Shown: positions 1 to 10,001, counted from the stretch's first letter. The stretch: DNA of 64,000 nucleotides from Lelliottia wanjuensis (GCF_030238365.1 NZ_JASSOT010000058.1:1-64000); one strand, 5' to 3'. Notes: generated by a model from the letters alone, not told the origin. Numbers and translations are program-made.

Positions 1-2309
1 GCGGCAGAAAGCTGGGCTTCAACTGGCTGAAGGTGCTGCGATTACTCCTGCTTTCCCTGATCCTTTTATGGGGAGCCGGTACTCTGCTGTCGCTCGTTGT
101 TAACCGGGCTCAGATTTATGAGGCGCAGGAGACGGCAAGGCAGGCAGCGGATACTGCAAAACCCCTGGCTGAACGCCTGCACAACCAGCTCGTACTACAG
201 CAATCTATCGCCCGTTTGCAACATCGTGAAGTGACCGGCGCTCCGTGGTACACCCGCTTTGGTCTTAATCAGGACAGCGACACGCTGGCCGCGCTCTGGC
301 CGCTGTATGCGAAAAACAACGCGCAGCTGATGAGGGATGCCACAGCAGAGAGTCTCAGGCAGCAGCTGAATGCCTTTGTGCAACTTCCTCCTGCCAGTGA
401 TGCCCGTACGCAGGGCACACAGCACACCTATGACATGCTGAAAAGTTATCTGATGCTGGCCCGTCCGGATAAAGCGGACGCAGGCTGGCTGGCAAAAAAC
501 GTACTGGTCGCCTGGCCGAAACGTCAGAATGTGCCGGATGGCACATGGCAGGACCTGGCACCGAAACTGCTGGGCTTCTACGCACAGAACCTCCCGGCTC
601 ATCCGGAATGGAAAATTAAGCCCGACGCTGAATTAATCAGCACAGTCCGTCAGATCCTGCTCAAGCAGATAGGCCAGCGTAACGCTGAATCCGGGTTATA
701 CCAGGACATGCTGAAGCGCGTTGCCAGCAACTGGCCTGATTTGACCCTTGCAGATATGACCGGCGACACCGATGCCTCAACGGTATTCAGCACTGACGAA
801 GTCGTCCCGGGAATGTTTACGCGTCAGGCCTGGGAAGAGCAGGTTCAGGATGCGATTAACGAGGTTGTCAAAACCCGTCGCGATGAAATTGACTGGGTCC
901 TGACGGATAAGACGCACCAGACAGGGAGCGATATCTCCCCGGAGGCGCTGAAAGCCCGTCTGACAGAACGCTATTTTACCGATTTTGGTAATGCCTGGCT
1001 GAACATGGTCAACAGCATTCAGTGGCAGGAAGCCACGTCACTTTCTGAAGCAATCGCTCAGCTTAATCTGATCGGCGATGTCCGCCAGTCACCGCTGGTT
1101 GCTCTGATGAACACGCTGGCCTGGCAGGGAAAAACAGGGCAAAAGGGTGAGGCACTGGCTGATTCGTTAGTGGACTCGGCCAAGAAACTGATCGGCCAGA
1201 AAAAAAATGCCAGACAGTTTATCGAACAGGCGCAGGGCCCTAAAGGCCCGCTCGATGGTGTATTTGGACCGCTGATGGGTCTGATGGAAGGTAAAGAGGG
1301 AACCGGTAGCAACGGTAATCTCAGTTTCCAGTCCTGGCTTGCCCGTGTTACCCAGGTACGACTGAAGCTTCAGCAGGTCACCAGCGCCCCGGATCCGCAG
1401 GCTATGTCGCAGATGCTTGCCCAGACCGTGTTCCAGGGTAAAGCCATCGATCTGACGGACACCCGCGATTATGGAAGTCTGGTTGCGGCAAGCCTGGGGC
1501 AGGAGTGGAACGGATTTGGCCAGTCGTTGTTTGTGCAACCACTGGATCTGGCCTGGCGGCAGGTTCTTACCCCGGCTGCGGGAAGCCTCAATGCCCGCTG
1601 GCAGACAACCATTGTCGATCAGTGGAATAAGGCCTTTGCGGGACGGTATCCGTTTAAAGCCACCGGCAGCGATGCCTCCCTGCCGTTACTGGCACAGTTC
1701 CTGCGTAGCGACTCGGGTCGAATCACTACCTTCCTGAAAACTAATCTTGGCGGGATCCTTCATCAGGAAGGCAATCGCTGGGTCGTTGACCCTTCTGCAA
1801 GCCAGGGAATGGTGGTGAGCCCGGATTTCCTTCAGGCGATTAACCAGCTGGCAGAACTGTCAGATATCATGTTCTCTCAGGGCGATGCAGGGGTTCACTT
1901 CGAACTGATGGCGCGTCCTTCGCGGGATGTTGCCAGAGTGCAGCTTACCCTTGATGAGCAAAACCTGGATTACTTCAACCAGATGGAAAGCTGGCAGAGC
2001 TTCACCTGGCCGGGGAATACCTGGTATCCAGGCGTGTCGCTCAGCTGGCGGAGCGTGAACAGTGGTATGCAGCTCTATGCTAACAATCAGGGCAACTGGG
2101 GTTTCATTCGCCTGCTGGACAAGGCTCTCATCACCCCGCTTGATGCCAGCCGAACGCAACTGGTGTGGATCACCGCCGACGGCAACCCTCTGAAGTTTGT
2201 GATGCGCAGTGAGCTCGGCAACGGCCCACTTGCCTTGCTGAAGCTACAGGGATTCACGCTGCCCAACGCTATCTTTAATGTCGCCGCTGGCGCAGAAGAG
2301 CGCCAGTAA
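1..2309 (+). CDS. tssM: TssM (IcmF) type VI secretion inner-membrane protein, C-terminal part
   Basis: This is the inner-membrane component of the T6SS membrane complex (TssJ-TssL-TssM). The reading frame is open to the left edge, so the 5' end is missing. About 768 residues are visible; full-length TssM is about 1,100-1,200 aa. The visible part begins just before a transmembrane helix (roughly residues 13-34, LLLLSLILLWGAGTLLSLVV), followed by the long periplasmic region and the conserved IcmF C-terminal domain that contacts TssJ. The GTG at 33 is internal to the frame and not a real start. The next gene starts 2 bp after the stop. tssA, F, G, J and E downstream confirm the locus. Confidence 0.93.
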   Translation, partial: GRKLGFNWLKVLRLLLLSLILLWGAGTLLSLVVNRAQIYEAQETARQAADTAKPLAERLHNQLVLQQSIARLQHREVTGAPWYTRFGLNQDSDTLAALWPLYAKNNAQLMRDATAESLRQQLNAFVQLPPASDARTQGTQHTYDMLKSYLMLARPDKADAGWLAKNVLVAWPKRQNVPDGTWQDLAPKLLGFYAQNLPAHPEWKIKPDAELISTVRQILLKQIGQRNAESGLYQDMLKRVASNWPDLTLADMTGDTDASTVFSTDEVVPGMFTRQAWEEQVQDAINEVVKTRRDEIDWVLTDKTHQTGSDISPEALKARLTERYFTDFGNAWLNMVNSIQWQEATSLSEAIAQLNLIGDVRQSPLVALMNTLAWQGKTGQKGEALADSLVDSAKKLIGQKKNARQFIEQAQGPKGPLDGVFGPLMGLMEGKEGTGSNGNLSFQSWLARVTQVRLKLQQVTSAPDPQAMSQMLAQTVFQGKAIDLTDTRDYGSLVAASLGQEWNGFGQSLFVQPLDLAWRQVLTPAAGSLNARWQTTIVDQWNKAFAGRYPFKATGSDASLPLLAQFLRSDSGRITTFLKTNLGGILHQEGNRWVVDPSASQGMVVSPDFLQAINQLAELSDIMFSQGDAGVHFELMARPSRDVARVQLTLDEQNLDYFNQMESWQSFTWPGNTWYPGVSLSWRSVNSGMQLYANNQGNWGFIRLLDKALITPLDASRTQLVWITADGNPLKFVMRSELGNGPLALLKLQGFTLPNAIFNVAAGAEERQ

Positions 2310-2311
2310 CG

Positions 2312-3325
2312 ATGGGCGGGAAACTTCATCCGGCACTCGCTTTCGCAAAACAGGTGGAAGGCTGGTCCCCGGGTATTTTCAGCAAGATTGATAAATGGCG
2401 GGAGCCTGAATCACCGGCCCCCTGGCAGTTTATGACCTTTCGGCAGTGTCGGGCCTGGATCAGTGACTGGCTGAGGCATAATCCGGCGCCAAAGGAAGGG
2501 TTTCTTAGCCCCGTGCTCATGAAGCGTTTCCCGCCACATATCGTTTATATGGCGCTTGCAGCCTGGCGTACCGGTAAAACACTCCTTCACTGCGATGAAT
2601 CCCTCTTTCGGATCCTGGGTGAAACCCGTCAGACAGATGCTCTGTCAGGTGAAATGCTTCGCCGCCTGCCGTTCTGGGGATTCTGGCTTGATTTTCCGGC
2701 TGACACGGTCTTTGCCGAAGGTCAGGGCGCTCTGATGGGCGCTTTCTTCACCCTTGCCGATCATGATAACCAGACGGATGCGCTGCTCGCTCTGACGCTG
2801 TCTCAGGATCCGCTTTCCCGGGAGCACATTCCATTAGGGATGGAGTACCTCGCCTTAACCAACCCTGTTTCCACAGCCATCAGTCAGCAGGAGAAGGGGA
2901 TCCATGGATTCTGGAACGCGGTACTGCCGGTGCTGTTCTGGCTCTGCTCTGAAAACAGTGAATGGGGCAGGCAGGGGAAACCCGTCCGGCCAGCCCCCAG
3001 ACGCGTCGGAAAGCATCAGCGCTTCATTCCTCCGGATAAACCCGTGCAAATTTTTGCGGGTGTCCGGGCCGGTTCGGCGCTCAGACAGGCACCGCGAGTA
3101 TCGGAAGCAAGTACCTCCGGGGACAGATCCTCCGCGCCCCATCGGCGCCTTCGTCCCCATATCCGAAAAGCCCACTGGCAAAGCTACTGGAAGGGCAAAC
3201 CCACTCAGGGTGAAGAGAAAAGTATGTTGCTGAAGTGGAAGCCACCGCAAATCGTCAATGGCAAGGACGACGATTCTCTGGAAGCCGTCATCAGATTCAT
3301 GAAGGACATCGACAAATCATCCTGA
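2312..3325 (+). CDS. Unknown T6SS-locus protein with AcrVA2-like C-terminal motif
   Basis: This 337-aa soluble protein has no signal peptide or membrane segment. The start codon lies 2 bp after the tssM stop, so it is probably translationally coupled to tssM. The C-terminal 60 residues carry a basic motif R-P-H-I-R-K-A-H-W (about 281-289), then a Y-W-K-G turn and L-K-W-K-P-P-Q-I-V-N. From memory this pattern is typical of the AcrVA2-like family, named after a Moraxella anti-CRISPR that blocks Cas12a expression; most relatives on plasmids and chromosomes have no known role. The linker at about 225-275 is rich in R, P and S. The family link is from recall; anti-CRISPR activity is not implied. 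Confidence 0.55.
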   Translation: MGGKLHPALAFAKQVEGWSPGIFSKIDKWREPESPAPWQFMTFRQCRAWISDWLRHNPAPKEGFLSPVLMKRFPPHIVYMALAAWRTGKTLLHCDESLFRILGETRQTDALSGEMLRRLPFWGFWLDFPADTVFAEGQGALMGAFFTLADHDNQTDALLALTLSQDPLSREHIPLGMEYLALTNPVSTAISQQEKGIHGFWNAVLPVLFWLCSENSEWGRQGKPVRPAPRRVGKHQRFIPPDKPVQIFAGVRAGSALRQAPRVSEASTSGDRSSAPHRRLRPHIRKAHWQSYWKGKPTQGEEKSMLLKWKPPQIVNGKDDDSLEAVIRFMKDIDKSS

Positions 3326-3380
3326 ATTAAGATGTGTCGGTTTAATTATATTGAAATATAGTAGTTATTTAAGGATAAAC

Positions 3381-4565
3381 ATGAAGGGTGTAATTAAATT
3401 AAGTTTACTGGCCTTATCAATCTCATTCAGTTTCGCTGGATATGCTGAAAGTAATACTGTAGAAGTCTTAAGCGCTGTCGTTAAGGACAAAAAAATATCA
3501 GGTGCGCAGGTGGTTATTCAGCGAAACGGAGAGCAATCCATTTCTTCTTTAAGTGATGACTCCGGAAACGCCCAGATTGGCAATATCACAACCGACACAA
3601 ATGAAAGTCTGATAATTATAAAGAAAAATGGATATTCAACCCTGGTGGCGAAATGCCCATGTGGTGGGATGAGTTATGCATTAAGCCCGACAATGAAAGG
3701 GCTTGATAGTATGCGCGTTGTTTTGGGATGGGGAAGTTCACCTTCTGATCTTGATTCACATATGGTATATCCGGGAAACCATATTTTCTTCGACCATAAG
3801 TTGGGCGATAATGGAAATCTTGACGTTGATGATACAGATAGCTATGGACCTGAAACTATTACGTTAACCAGACGTGAGAATGGGAAGCCCTATGTTTATG
3901 CTGTTCACGACTATAGTGATAAGTCTGATCCAGATACCAAGAATTTATCTAACAGTGAAGCGAAAGTGTTTGTTTATGTTGGGGGGTCGTTAGTTCGAAC
4001 ATATTATGTACCTAAAGACCAGTCGGGTAATTTATGGACTGTTTTTAAAGTTAATGAAAATGGTGCCATCGAAGACGTGAACAATATAAAAGGTATTTCT
4101 GTCGGCGCCAGTGATATCGATAATGTTTTAACGCCACTTTTAAATAGCAACGCAACATTGTCTCATCAAAACTGGGGGGCTGAGCAAATTGACATTTCAA
4201 ATGCGCTGAATCTGAAGGGTGAAGAATCATACCGTCGGAAGCAATATGAGGAGGCAATTTCGTTTTTCACAGAGTCAGTCAATAACTATTCAGAAAATGG
4301 CAAAGCATATGGCAATCTCGGGTTGGTATATCAGAAGGTTGGTCGTACTGCTGAAGCTATATGGGCAAACCGCAAAGCTATTACACTGGCCTCTGGTAAA
4401 AATGCAGCAACAATCCGGGCGGGTGCAAATTATAATATAGGAAAAATATACGAAGGGGAAGGTCAGTATAATGATGCCCTGAATTACTACAATGCAGCCA
4501 AAAAAGAAAAACAAAACCCTGTTTACGACAACGCTATATTAAGAGTAAGCAGCAAAATAAATTAA
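3381..4565 (+). CDS. Exported DUF2135/YfaP-like protein with C-terminal TPR repeats
   Basis: About 394 aa. I place the start at the ATG at 3381, which follows AAGGA with good spacing and begins a clean signal peptide ending at A-Y-A-E. An upstream in-frame start at 3351 would put 10 hydrophilic residues in front. After a short beta-rich N-terminal domain (about 35-105) comes a stretch with L-G-W-G-S-S-P-S-D-L-D-S-H and V-Y-V-G-G-S-L-V-R, typical of the DUF2135 (YfaP) family. The last 110 residues form TPR-like helical repeats (R-K-Q-Y-E-E-A-I, A-Y-G-N-L-G-L-V-Y). Base composition is clearly more AT-rich than tssM or tssA, so it is probably acquired cargo. Its role in the T6SS is unknown. Confidence 0.6.
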   Translation: MKGVIKLSLLALSISFSFAGYAESNTVEVLSAVVKDKKISGAQVVIQRNGEQSISSLSDDSGNAQIGNITTDTNESLIIIKKNGYSTLVAKCPCGGMSYALSPTMKGLDSMRVVLGWGSSPSDLDSHMVYPGNHIFFDHKLGDNGNLDVDDTDSYGPETITLTRRENGKPYVYAVHDYSDKSDPDTKNLSNSEAKVFVYVGGSLVRTYYVPKDQSGNLWTVFKVNENGAIEDVNNIKGISVGASDIDNVLTPLLNSNATLSHQNWGAEQIDISNALNLKGEESYRRKQYEEAISFFTESVNNYSENGKAYGNLGLVYQKVGRTAEAIWANRKAITLASGKNAATIRAGANYNIGKIYEGEGQYNDALNYYNAAKKEKQNPVYDNAILRVSSKIN

Positions 4566-4633
4566 AATTTATTATTTTTTCGCATAACGTTTCACATGCG
4601 AAACGTTATACCTTTAAAAACCATGTGGCATCT

Positions 4634-5497
4634 ATGATTTTAAATTATACCCGTCGATTTACACACTGTTTAATATGTGTTTGCAATTTATTTTTTTTAA
4701 CAACTACTTTTTCATCCACTGCTTCGGAAAATATACCTAAAGTATCATCAACGGTAGAAGGCTTGCATATTGTCACCATTAATAAATTGCCAGCAGCGCC
4801 TCAGGAAACACCTTCTGGTGAGCCTGTATTAAATTGTGATAGAGATCCACCCAGGACTATCGAGGGAAAAGCTGTTTCATCTCTGGGATGGAGAGTGATT
4901 AGTGAAATCTCTAAAGGTGATTTGACTATCGTCGGTTTTTTCAGCAAAGGTGAGGATGGTACAAGCGGATCCTGCTTTGTCAAAGATGGAAATGTGGCAA
5001 TTTATAGCAAGGGATCTCTCCAGGCTTTAATTTATGGTGATAAAATCACCGATGGCTCAAATTCGCCTTTGGGAGCAGTTTCCAAAACCAATATAAATAA
5101 CACATTTCGTCTGAGAGAATTTTTCCCGGGTATGGCCGCAGTAGCTGATTTGTTTTATGACGGTAATATTGCTCGTGTTCAGCCAATTGCACCGATAGAA
5201 CCATTTTGTAATGGGATCGCACCTGTACCAAACATTTACGGAAAAGATATTAAGAGTGCCAGAAAATTGCTCAATAATTATGGATGGAAGGCTGAAAATA
5301 TCGAAGCAGATCAGGGCGACTCCATTGCCAAAGATTTAAATGCCGAAGGAATAACCGAAGTGGATTCTTGCTCTGGGACTGGATTTGGATTCTGTAACTT
5401 TGATTATCAACGTGAAGGTGGAATCTCTTTGAATGTCATAACAATGGGGGATGATTTTACTGTAACCGATTACGGTGCCCACTGTCCGGAACAATGA
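4634..5497 (+). CDS. Exported protein with PASTA-like segment, function unknown
   Basis: About 287 aa; a GTG three codons upstream (4625) is the alternative start. The N-terminus has a basic stretch, a hydrophobic core (I-C-V-C-N-L-F-F-L-T-T-T) and a likely cleavage near S-S-T-A-S-E. The body is Cys-containing and hydrophilic. Residues around 205-225 read P-N-I-Y-G-K-D-I-K-S-A-R-K-L-L, which looks like the start of a PASTA repeat (P-n-v-x-G-x-x-x-x-x-A), but the rest of the fold is not obvious. It is AT-rich like the gene before it. The two form an insertion between the tssM block and tssA. I do not recognise a family. Confidence 0.5.
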   Translation: MILNYTRRFTHCLICVCNLFFLTTTFSSTASENIPKVSSTVEGLHIVTINKLPAAPQETPSGEPVLNCDRDPPRTIEGKAVSSLGWRVISEISKGDLTIVGFFSKGEDGTSGSCFVKDGNVAIYSKGSLQALIYGDKITDGSNSPLGAVSKTNINNTFRLREFFPGMAAVADLFYDGNIARVQPIAPIEPFCNGIAPVPNIYGKDIKSARKLLNNYGWKAENIEADQGDSIAKDLNAEGITEVDSCSGTGFGFCNFDYQREGGISLNVITMGDDFTVTDYGAHCPEQ

Positions 5498-5544
5498 TCA
5501 ATAGAAGCGTTTAACGTTTCATTTAGTAATGAATGGGGAAATCA

Positions 5545-7152
5545 ATGAGTTCACCGGAAGATCTGTTAACCGCCTGTGCCACCAGCGAAGAAGAAAGGCT
5601 GCGTCTCCTCTCCCGGGCAAATGACGCCCTGTCGCTCTGGGATAACTGGCTGCACCCGTTCACCTCTGGCCCTGAAACCGGCGACGATCCCGCATACGAT
5701 GATAATTTTCAGCTGATGCGTGAAGAGATCAATAAGCTTTCGGGTACCGATTCAGCACGATTGTGCGAACTGGCCCGGACGTGTCTTTGCGAAAGCGCCA
5801 AAGATATTCGTGTTGTCACCTGGTACATTCAGGCCCGCCTCAGCCGCGACGGCGAAAAAGGTTTGTCTGAGGGCCTACTGCTTCTTGTCGCGATGTTGAC
5901 CCGCTTCGGCCAGGCCTGTCATCCACAACGCCCGGTTGCCCGTAAAGCGGCCCTGGAGTGGCTGAACAGTACAAAAATTATCGACACACTCTCTTTATGG
6001 CCGGAAGTCGACAGTAATGATGCCGGTCTGACAGTCGGCGCCATAAACCTGCTTGAGTCTGCCGTTGCCAACTGGCCGGAAGCTGAAAAGCCTTCTTTTG
6101 CTGGCCTGTGTACTGCACTGGAAAACCGCCTGGCTCGCTCAGGCGGTATGGACGCGCTGGTCCCCCAGAACAGCAGCGCCCAGGAGCATGGACGTGAACC
6201 GGCCCACTCAGATTCACCGCAGCTGTCAGCCGTGAAATCTGGTCGCGATTTGCTCGACCAGGCAAAGTTACTTTCCCGCTGGCTGAGTGAACAGCCGCAG
6301 GGCTGGCTTGCCTCTCACCGGCTGATTAAGACTGTGCGATGGGACACGGTCGATCAGATCCCTCCGCTGGACAGTAGCGGGCGCACCCGTCTGGTACCGC
6401 CGAAGGCCGAGTACCGGGCTCAACTCAAGCGGCTCTACCTTCAGAAAAACTGGACTGAACTGGTTGAGCAGGCCAGCCAGATGTTTTGCGAGGGGGTGAA
6501 TCATTTCTGGCTCGATCTCCAGTGGTATCTCTGGCAGGGGCTCAGTCATGCCGGTCACCCGTGGGATGCCTGGACAGACTCCGTTCTTCTCGATCTGCGG
6601 CTCCTCCTTCAGCGCCTTCCGGGCCTTGAAGGGCTGGCATGGAATGACGGAACGCCCTTCGCTGATGAAGTCACCACCGCCTGGATCGCTGAAAAAGTGA
6701 ATGAGGAAGGCCTGCTGTACGGTGATGAACCGACCACCGTTGTTAACAGCCAGTCCGACGATGTGCTGCTTCTTGAATCTGAAGCGATGGAAAAAGGTGA
6801 CGCGGAAGGACCTGAAGCGGCGCTTGCCTGGCTCCAGTCCCGACCGGGGATGGACACACCACGCCATCGCTGGCTGATACGCCTGCTGATGGCCCGGGTG
6901 GCAGAACAGTATGGACGAAATGATATGGCGCTTCATCTGCTTGGCGAACTGACCAGCAGCGCACCACAGCTGACACTGGAAGACTGGGAACCCGCTCTGT
7001 TGTTTGAAGTCCAGGCTCGCCGCCTGAAACTGCTGCGCCTGAAAGCCGGTCGCAGCGAATCCGATAAAGCCCGTCTGATGCCTGAGATGGATACGCTATT
7101 GGCGGGTCTGATCGCCATCGATCCGGCCCGTGCCATGGTGCTCTGTGGCTAA
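5545..7152 (+). CDS. tssA: TssA (ImpA/VasJ type) T6SS protein
   Basis: About 535 aa. TssA proteins organise baseplate assembly and tail-sheath polymerisation in the cytoplasm. The N-terminal 170 residues carry the ImpA_N pattern: a W-x-x-W-L-H-P-F segment, then A-R-T-C-L, V-V-T-W-Y-I-Q-A-R-L and E-G-L-L-L-L-V-A-M-L. The C-terminal part is helical and resembles VasJ-type TssA. I choose the ATG at 5545 because GGGGAA lies at proper distance; the ATG at 5533 lacks such a site. tssF follows after a 33-bp gap. Confidence 0.88.
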   Translation: MSSPEDLLTACATSEEERLRLLSRANDALSLWDNWLHPFTSGPETGDDPAYDDNFQLMREEINKLSGTDSARLCELARTCLCESAKDIRVVTWYIQARLSRDGEKGLSEGLLLLVAMLTRFGQACHPQRPVARKAALEWLNSTKIIDTLSLWPEVDSNDAGLTVGAINLLESAVANWPEAEKPSFAGLCTALENRLARSGGMDALVPQNSSAQEHGREPAHSDSPQLSAVKSGRDLLDQAKLLSRWLSEQPQGWLASHRLIKTVRWDTVDQIPPLDSSGRTRLVPPKAEYRAQLKRLYLQKNWTELVEQASQMFCEGVNHFWLDLQWYLWQGLSHAGHPWDAWTDSVLLDLRLLLQRLPGLEGLAWNDGTPFADEVTTAWIAEKVNEEGLLYGDEPTTVVNSQSDDVLLLESEAMEKGDAEGPEAALAWLQSRPGMDTPRHRWLIRLLMARVAEQYGRNDMALHLLGELTSSAPQLTLEDWEPALLFEVQARRLKLLRLKAGRSESDKARLMPEMDTLLAGLIAIDPARAMVLCG

Positions 7153-7185
7153 TGTTTTATTTAAAAATTTTCAGGAATGCCGTGC

Positions 7186-8955
7186 ATGGATGATTTAACC
7201 CTACGCTATTACGAAGCTGAGATGCGCTACCTGCGTGAGGCGGGTAAAGAGTTTGCCCGAGCCCATCCTGATCGGGCAGCGATGCTTAATCTGGATAAAC
7301 CCGGCGCCCACGATCCCTATGTAGAACGTCTGTTTGAAGGTTTTGCCTTCCTGATGGGCCGTCTGCGTGAAAAACTGGATGATGACCTGCCGGAACTGAC
7401 CGAAGGGCTGGTGAGTCTGCTGTGGCCGCACTATATGCGGACCATCCCGTCGCTGGCCATTGTCGAATTCTCGCCAGACTGGCGTGGCCTGCGTCAGGCC
7501 GAAATGCTGGCTGAAGGCTTCTCCGTGCTTTCACGCCCTGTTGGGCCGCATAAAACCGCCTGTCAGTATCGGACGACCCGCGATGTTCCCCTGCAACCAC
7601 TGCATCTTGCGGACGCCCGCCTGCATACTGAAACCGATGGCCGCTCTGCTATCCGTCTGCGCTTCGAATGCCCGGAAAAAGTGGACTGGAGTAAAGCCGG
7701 GATCGACAAAGTCGCCATATTCCTCAACGCAGAGAGTCCGATCAGTTCAGCACTGCATCTGGCAATGACCCGTCGCGTCCACGCCATGTATGCCCGCCAT
7801 GCAGGGACATACACCGAACGCCATCAGTTTGATGGCTGGTGCAAACCCATGGGCTTTGATGACAATGACGGCCTGTGGAAGAAAGCAGATACAGCCTTCA
7901 GCGGTTACCAGCTGCTGCTGGAATATTTTAGCTTCCGTCCGAAATTTATGTTTGTTGAGCTGCGTGGTCTCGACACCATCGGGCTCACTGAGGCCAGCTC
8001 CTGGTTTGAAATCGACATCGTGCTCAGTGAAGCCTGGTCATCCGATCTGCCTTTTGAGACGGAAAACTTCCGGCTGCACTGTGCGCCGGTCATCAACCTC
8101 TTCACCCTGGAAGCCGACCCGCTGACGCTTAACCCGCTGGATAACGAATACCTGCTCAGGCCGTTGCGTCTTCAGGATGGTCACACCGAGATTTACAGCG
8201 TCGATAATATCCATGGCGCGGTGAAGAATGGCAAACATCCTTATGTACCCTTCACCAGCTTCCGGCACCGTGGCGGAATGATGCGCCACGATGCACCAGA
8301 GCGTTATTTCCATACCCGTGTGAAGCGGGGTCCCTCTGGGCTGTATGACACCTGGTTGATCCTCGGCGGCCGCTCGTTCGAACTGGAGCAGCTGTCTGAG
8401 AAACCAGAGTCGCTCTCGATGCGGATCACCGGTACCAATGGTCAGCTTCCGCGTAAAGCACTGGAAAGTACCCTGCTGGACAGGGTGGTCAAAACCGGGA
8501 AGGTGCCCGTCAGGGTACTGAACGTCACAGCACCGACAATGCCGCTGTACCCGCCCGCAAACGACCGTTTTCACTGGCGAGTGATGAGCCATCTCGGCTC
8601 AAACTTCCTCAGCATGATGGACAATCCTGAGGTGCTGCGGGGAACACTGGCGCTGTACGACTGGACCGATGATGAAATGAACCGCCGTCGGCTCGAAGCT
8701 ATCGTCGCGGTGAAGCACACCCTGATCCGACGCTTTGAGAAGGGCTTTATGCTTCGGGGCGTGGACATAGAAGTCACGCTGAACATGGACAATTTTGCAG
8801 GCGAAGGCGATGTGAATCTCTTCGGCGAGATGCTGCATCGCTTCTTTGCGCTCTACGCGGATATTCACCTCTTTAACCAGCTCACGCTGGTGCTGCAACC
8901 GACAGGAAAACGACTGAGATGGCGCGAGAATCACAGCCAGCACGTACCGGGCTGA
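7186..8955 (+). CDS. tssF: TssF (VasA/ImpG) T6SS baseplate protein
   Basis: 589 aa, typical length for TssF, which with TssG forms the baseplate wedge with TssE and TssK. The N-terminus L-R-Y-Y-E-A-E-M-R-Y-L-R-E-A-G-K-E-F-A is the family signature, followed by P-x-V-E-R-L-F-E-G-F-A-F-L. The start at 7186 is preceded by AGGA at 7173-7176; the ATG at 7177 abuts that site and is less likely. The 3' end overlaps tssG by 37 bp, implying coupled translation. Confidence 0.94.
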   Translation: MDDLTLRYYEAEMRYLREAGKEFARAHPDRAAMLNLDKPGAHDPYVERLFEGFAFLMGRLREKLDDDLPELTEGLVSLLWPHYMRTIPSLAIVEFSPDWRGLRQAEMLAEGFSVLSRPVGPHKTACQYRTTRDVPLQPLHLADARLHTETDGRSAIRLRFECPEKVDWSKAGIDKVAIFLNAESPISSALHLAMTRRVHAMYARHAGTYTERHQFDGWCKPMGFDDNDGLWKKADTAFSGYQLLLEYFSFRPKFMFVELRGLDTIGLTEASSWFEIDIVLSEAWSSDLPFETENFRLHCAPVINLFTLEADPLTLNPLDNEYLLRPLRLQDGHTEIYSVDNIHGAVKNGKHPYVPFTSFRHRGGMMRHDAPERYFHTRVKRGPSGLYDTWLILGGRSFELEQLSEKPESLSMRITGTNGQLPRKALESTLLDRVVKTGKVPVRVLNVTAPTMPLYPPANDRFHWRVMSHLGSNFLSMMDNPEVLRGTLALYDWTDDEMNRRRLEAIVAVKHTLIRRFEKGFMLRGVDIEVTLNMDNFAGEGDVNLFGEMLHRFFALYADIHLFNQLTLVLQPTGKRLRWRENHSQHVPG

Positions 8956-10001
8956 CATTAGTCCTGAGCAAAGATATCTGGCGGGCCAATTTTTATCGTT
9001 TCTGCCAGCTGCTGGAGCAGGAAAATCCGGACGCGCCGAAACTGGGCACCACCAGCCATCCGGCCAACGATCCGGTACGATTCAGGCCCTGGCCTGGTAT
9101 GGGATTCCCGGTCAGTACACTCAAAGCGGTGGAGACCGACGAAGACAACCCGACATTGCCCCCAACGGTCCGTACGACATTTTTGGGGATGTATGGCGTG
9201 GACTCCCCTCTGCCAACGTCCTATCTGGACGACATTGCGCAGCGCCGCGAAGGGCACGAGGCGGTCACCTCGTTTCTGGATATTTTCAGCCACCGTATCA
9301 CCACCCAGTACTATCGGATCTGGCGAAAATACGCCTATCCGGCCACCTTTGAGGCTGGTGGCCGCGATGCCACATCACAGTGTCTGTTGGGACTGGTGGG
9401 ACTCGGTATACCGGGCACGGCTGAGCAGGTGGCAACGCCGGTTTCCCGCTTTCTGGCCTTGCTGGGCACCATGCGATTACCCACCCGCAATGCAGAAGGC
9501 ATTCGGGCCCTGGTGAGTCTGCTGGCACCGAATACCCGGGCAATTATCACCGAACCCGACCCGGTTAAGGTCCATATCGATAACCGCAGCGGACTGGGTG
9601 TCCAAAATCGGATCCGTCTGTCTCAGCGAGCCACGCTGGGTAAAACCGCAAAAGAAGCATGCAGTCGGGTACTGGTGACACTGGAGACAGAAGATCCGGA
9701 GGAAGCAGAAGGGTGGTTACCTGGTGGCTTTCTCCATACCGATTTACTGGTCCTGTTGCGTGTTTATCTCGGCTACCGCAGTGACGCCCGACTGCGTCTC
9801 ACCGTACCTGTACGATTGCTGCCTGAGCCTCGCCTTGGTAAGGGCAGACGTATCCAGCTGGGCCGCACCGGCTTGCTGGGCCTGAAAGCTGGCAAGCTCA
9901 GCAATAGTCGGGAGAGTCTGACCGTCAATCTGGGCTGCTATGAAGGGTTGCAATGTTCTGCGTTACCGTCCGCTGAAGACGGGCACTACCGCTTCGAATA
10001 A
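8919..10001 (+). CDS. tssG: TssG (VasB/ImpH) T6SS baseplate protein
   Basis: 360 aa, the partner of TssF in the baseplate wedge. Recognisable features are the N-terminal F-Y-R-F-C-Q-L-L-E, the V-R-F-R-P segment, F-L-G-M-Y-G-V-D-S-P-L-P, then Y-Y-R-I-W-R-K-Y. It starts inside tssF, and tssJ follows 35 bp later, so F-G-J form one transcription unit. Confidence 0.94.
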   Translation: MARESQPARTGLTLVLSKDIWRANFYRFCQLLEQENPDAPKLGTTSHPANDPVRFRPWPGMGFPVSTLKAVETDEDNPTLPPTVRTTFLGMYGVDSPLPTSYLDDIAQRREGHEAVTSFLDIFSHRITTQYYRIWRKYAYPATFEAGGRDATSQCLLGLVGLGIPGTAEQVATPVSRFLALLGTMRLPTRNAEGIRALVSLLAPNTRAIITEPDPVKVHIDNRSGLGVQNRIRLSQRATLGKTAKEACSRVLVTLETEDPEEAEGWLPGGFLHTDLLVLLRVYLGYRSDARLRLTVPVRLLPEPRLGKGRRIQLGRTGLLGLKAGKLSNSRESLTVNLGCYEGLQCSALPSAEDGHYRFE

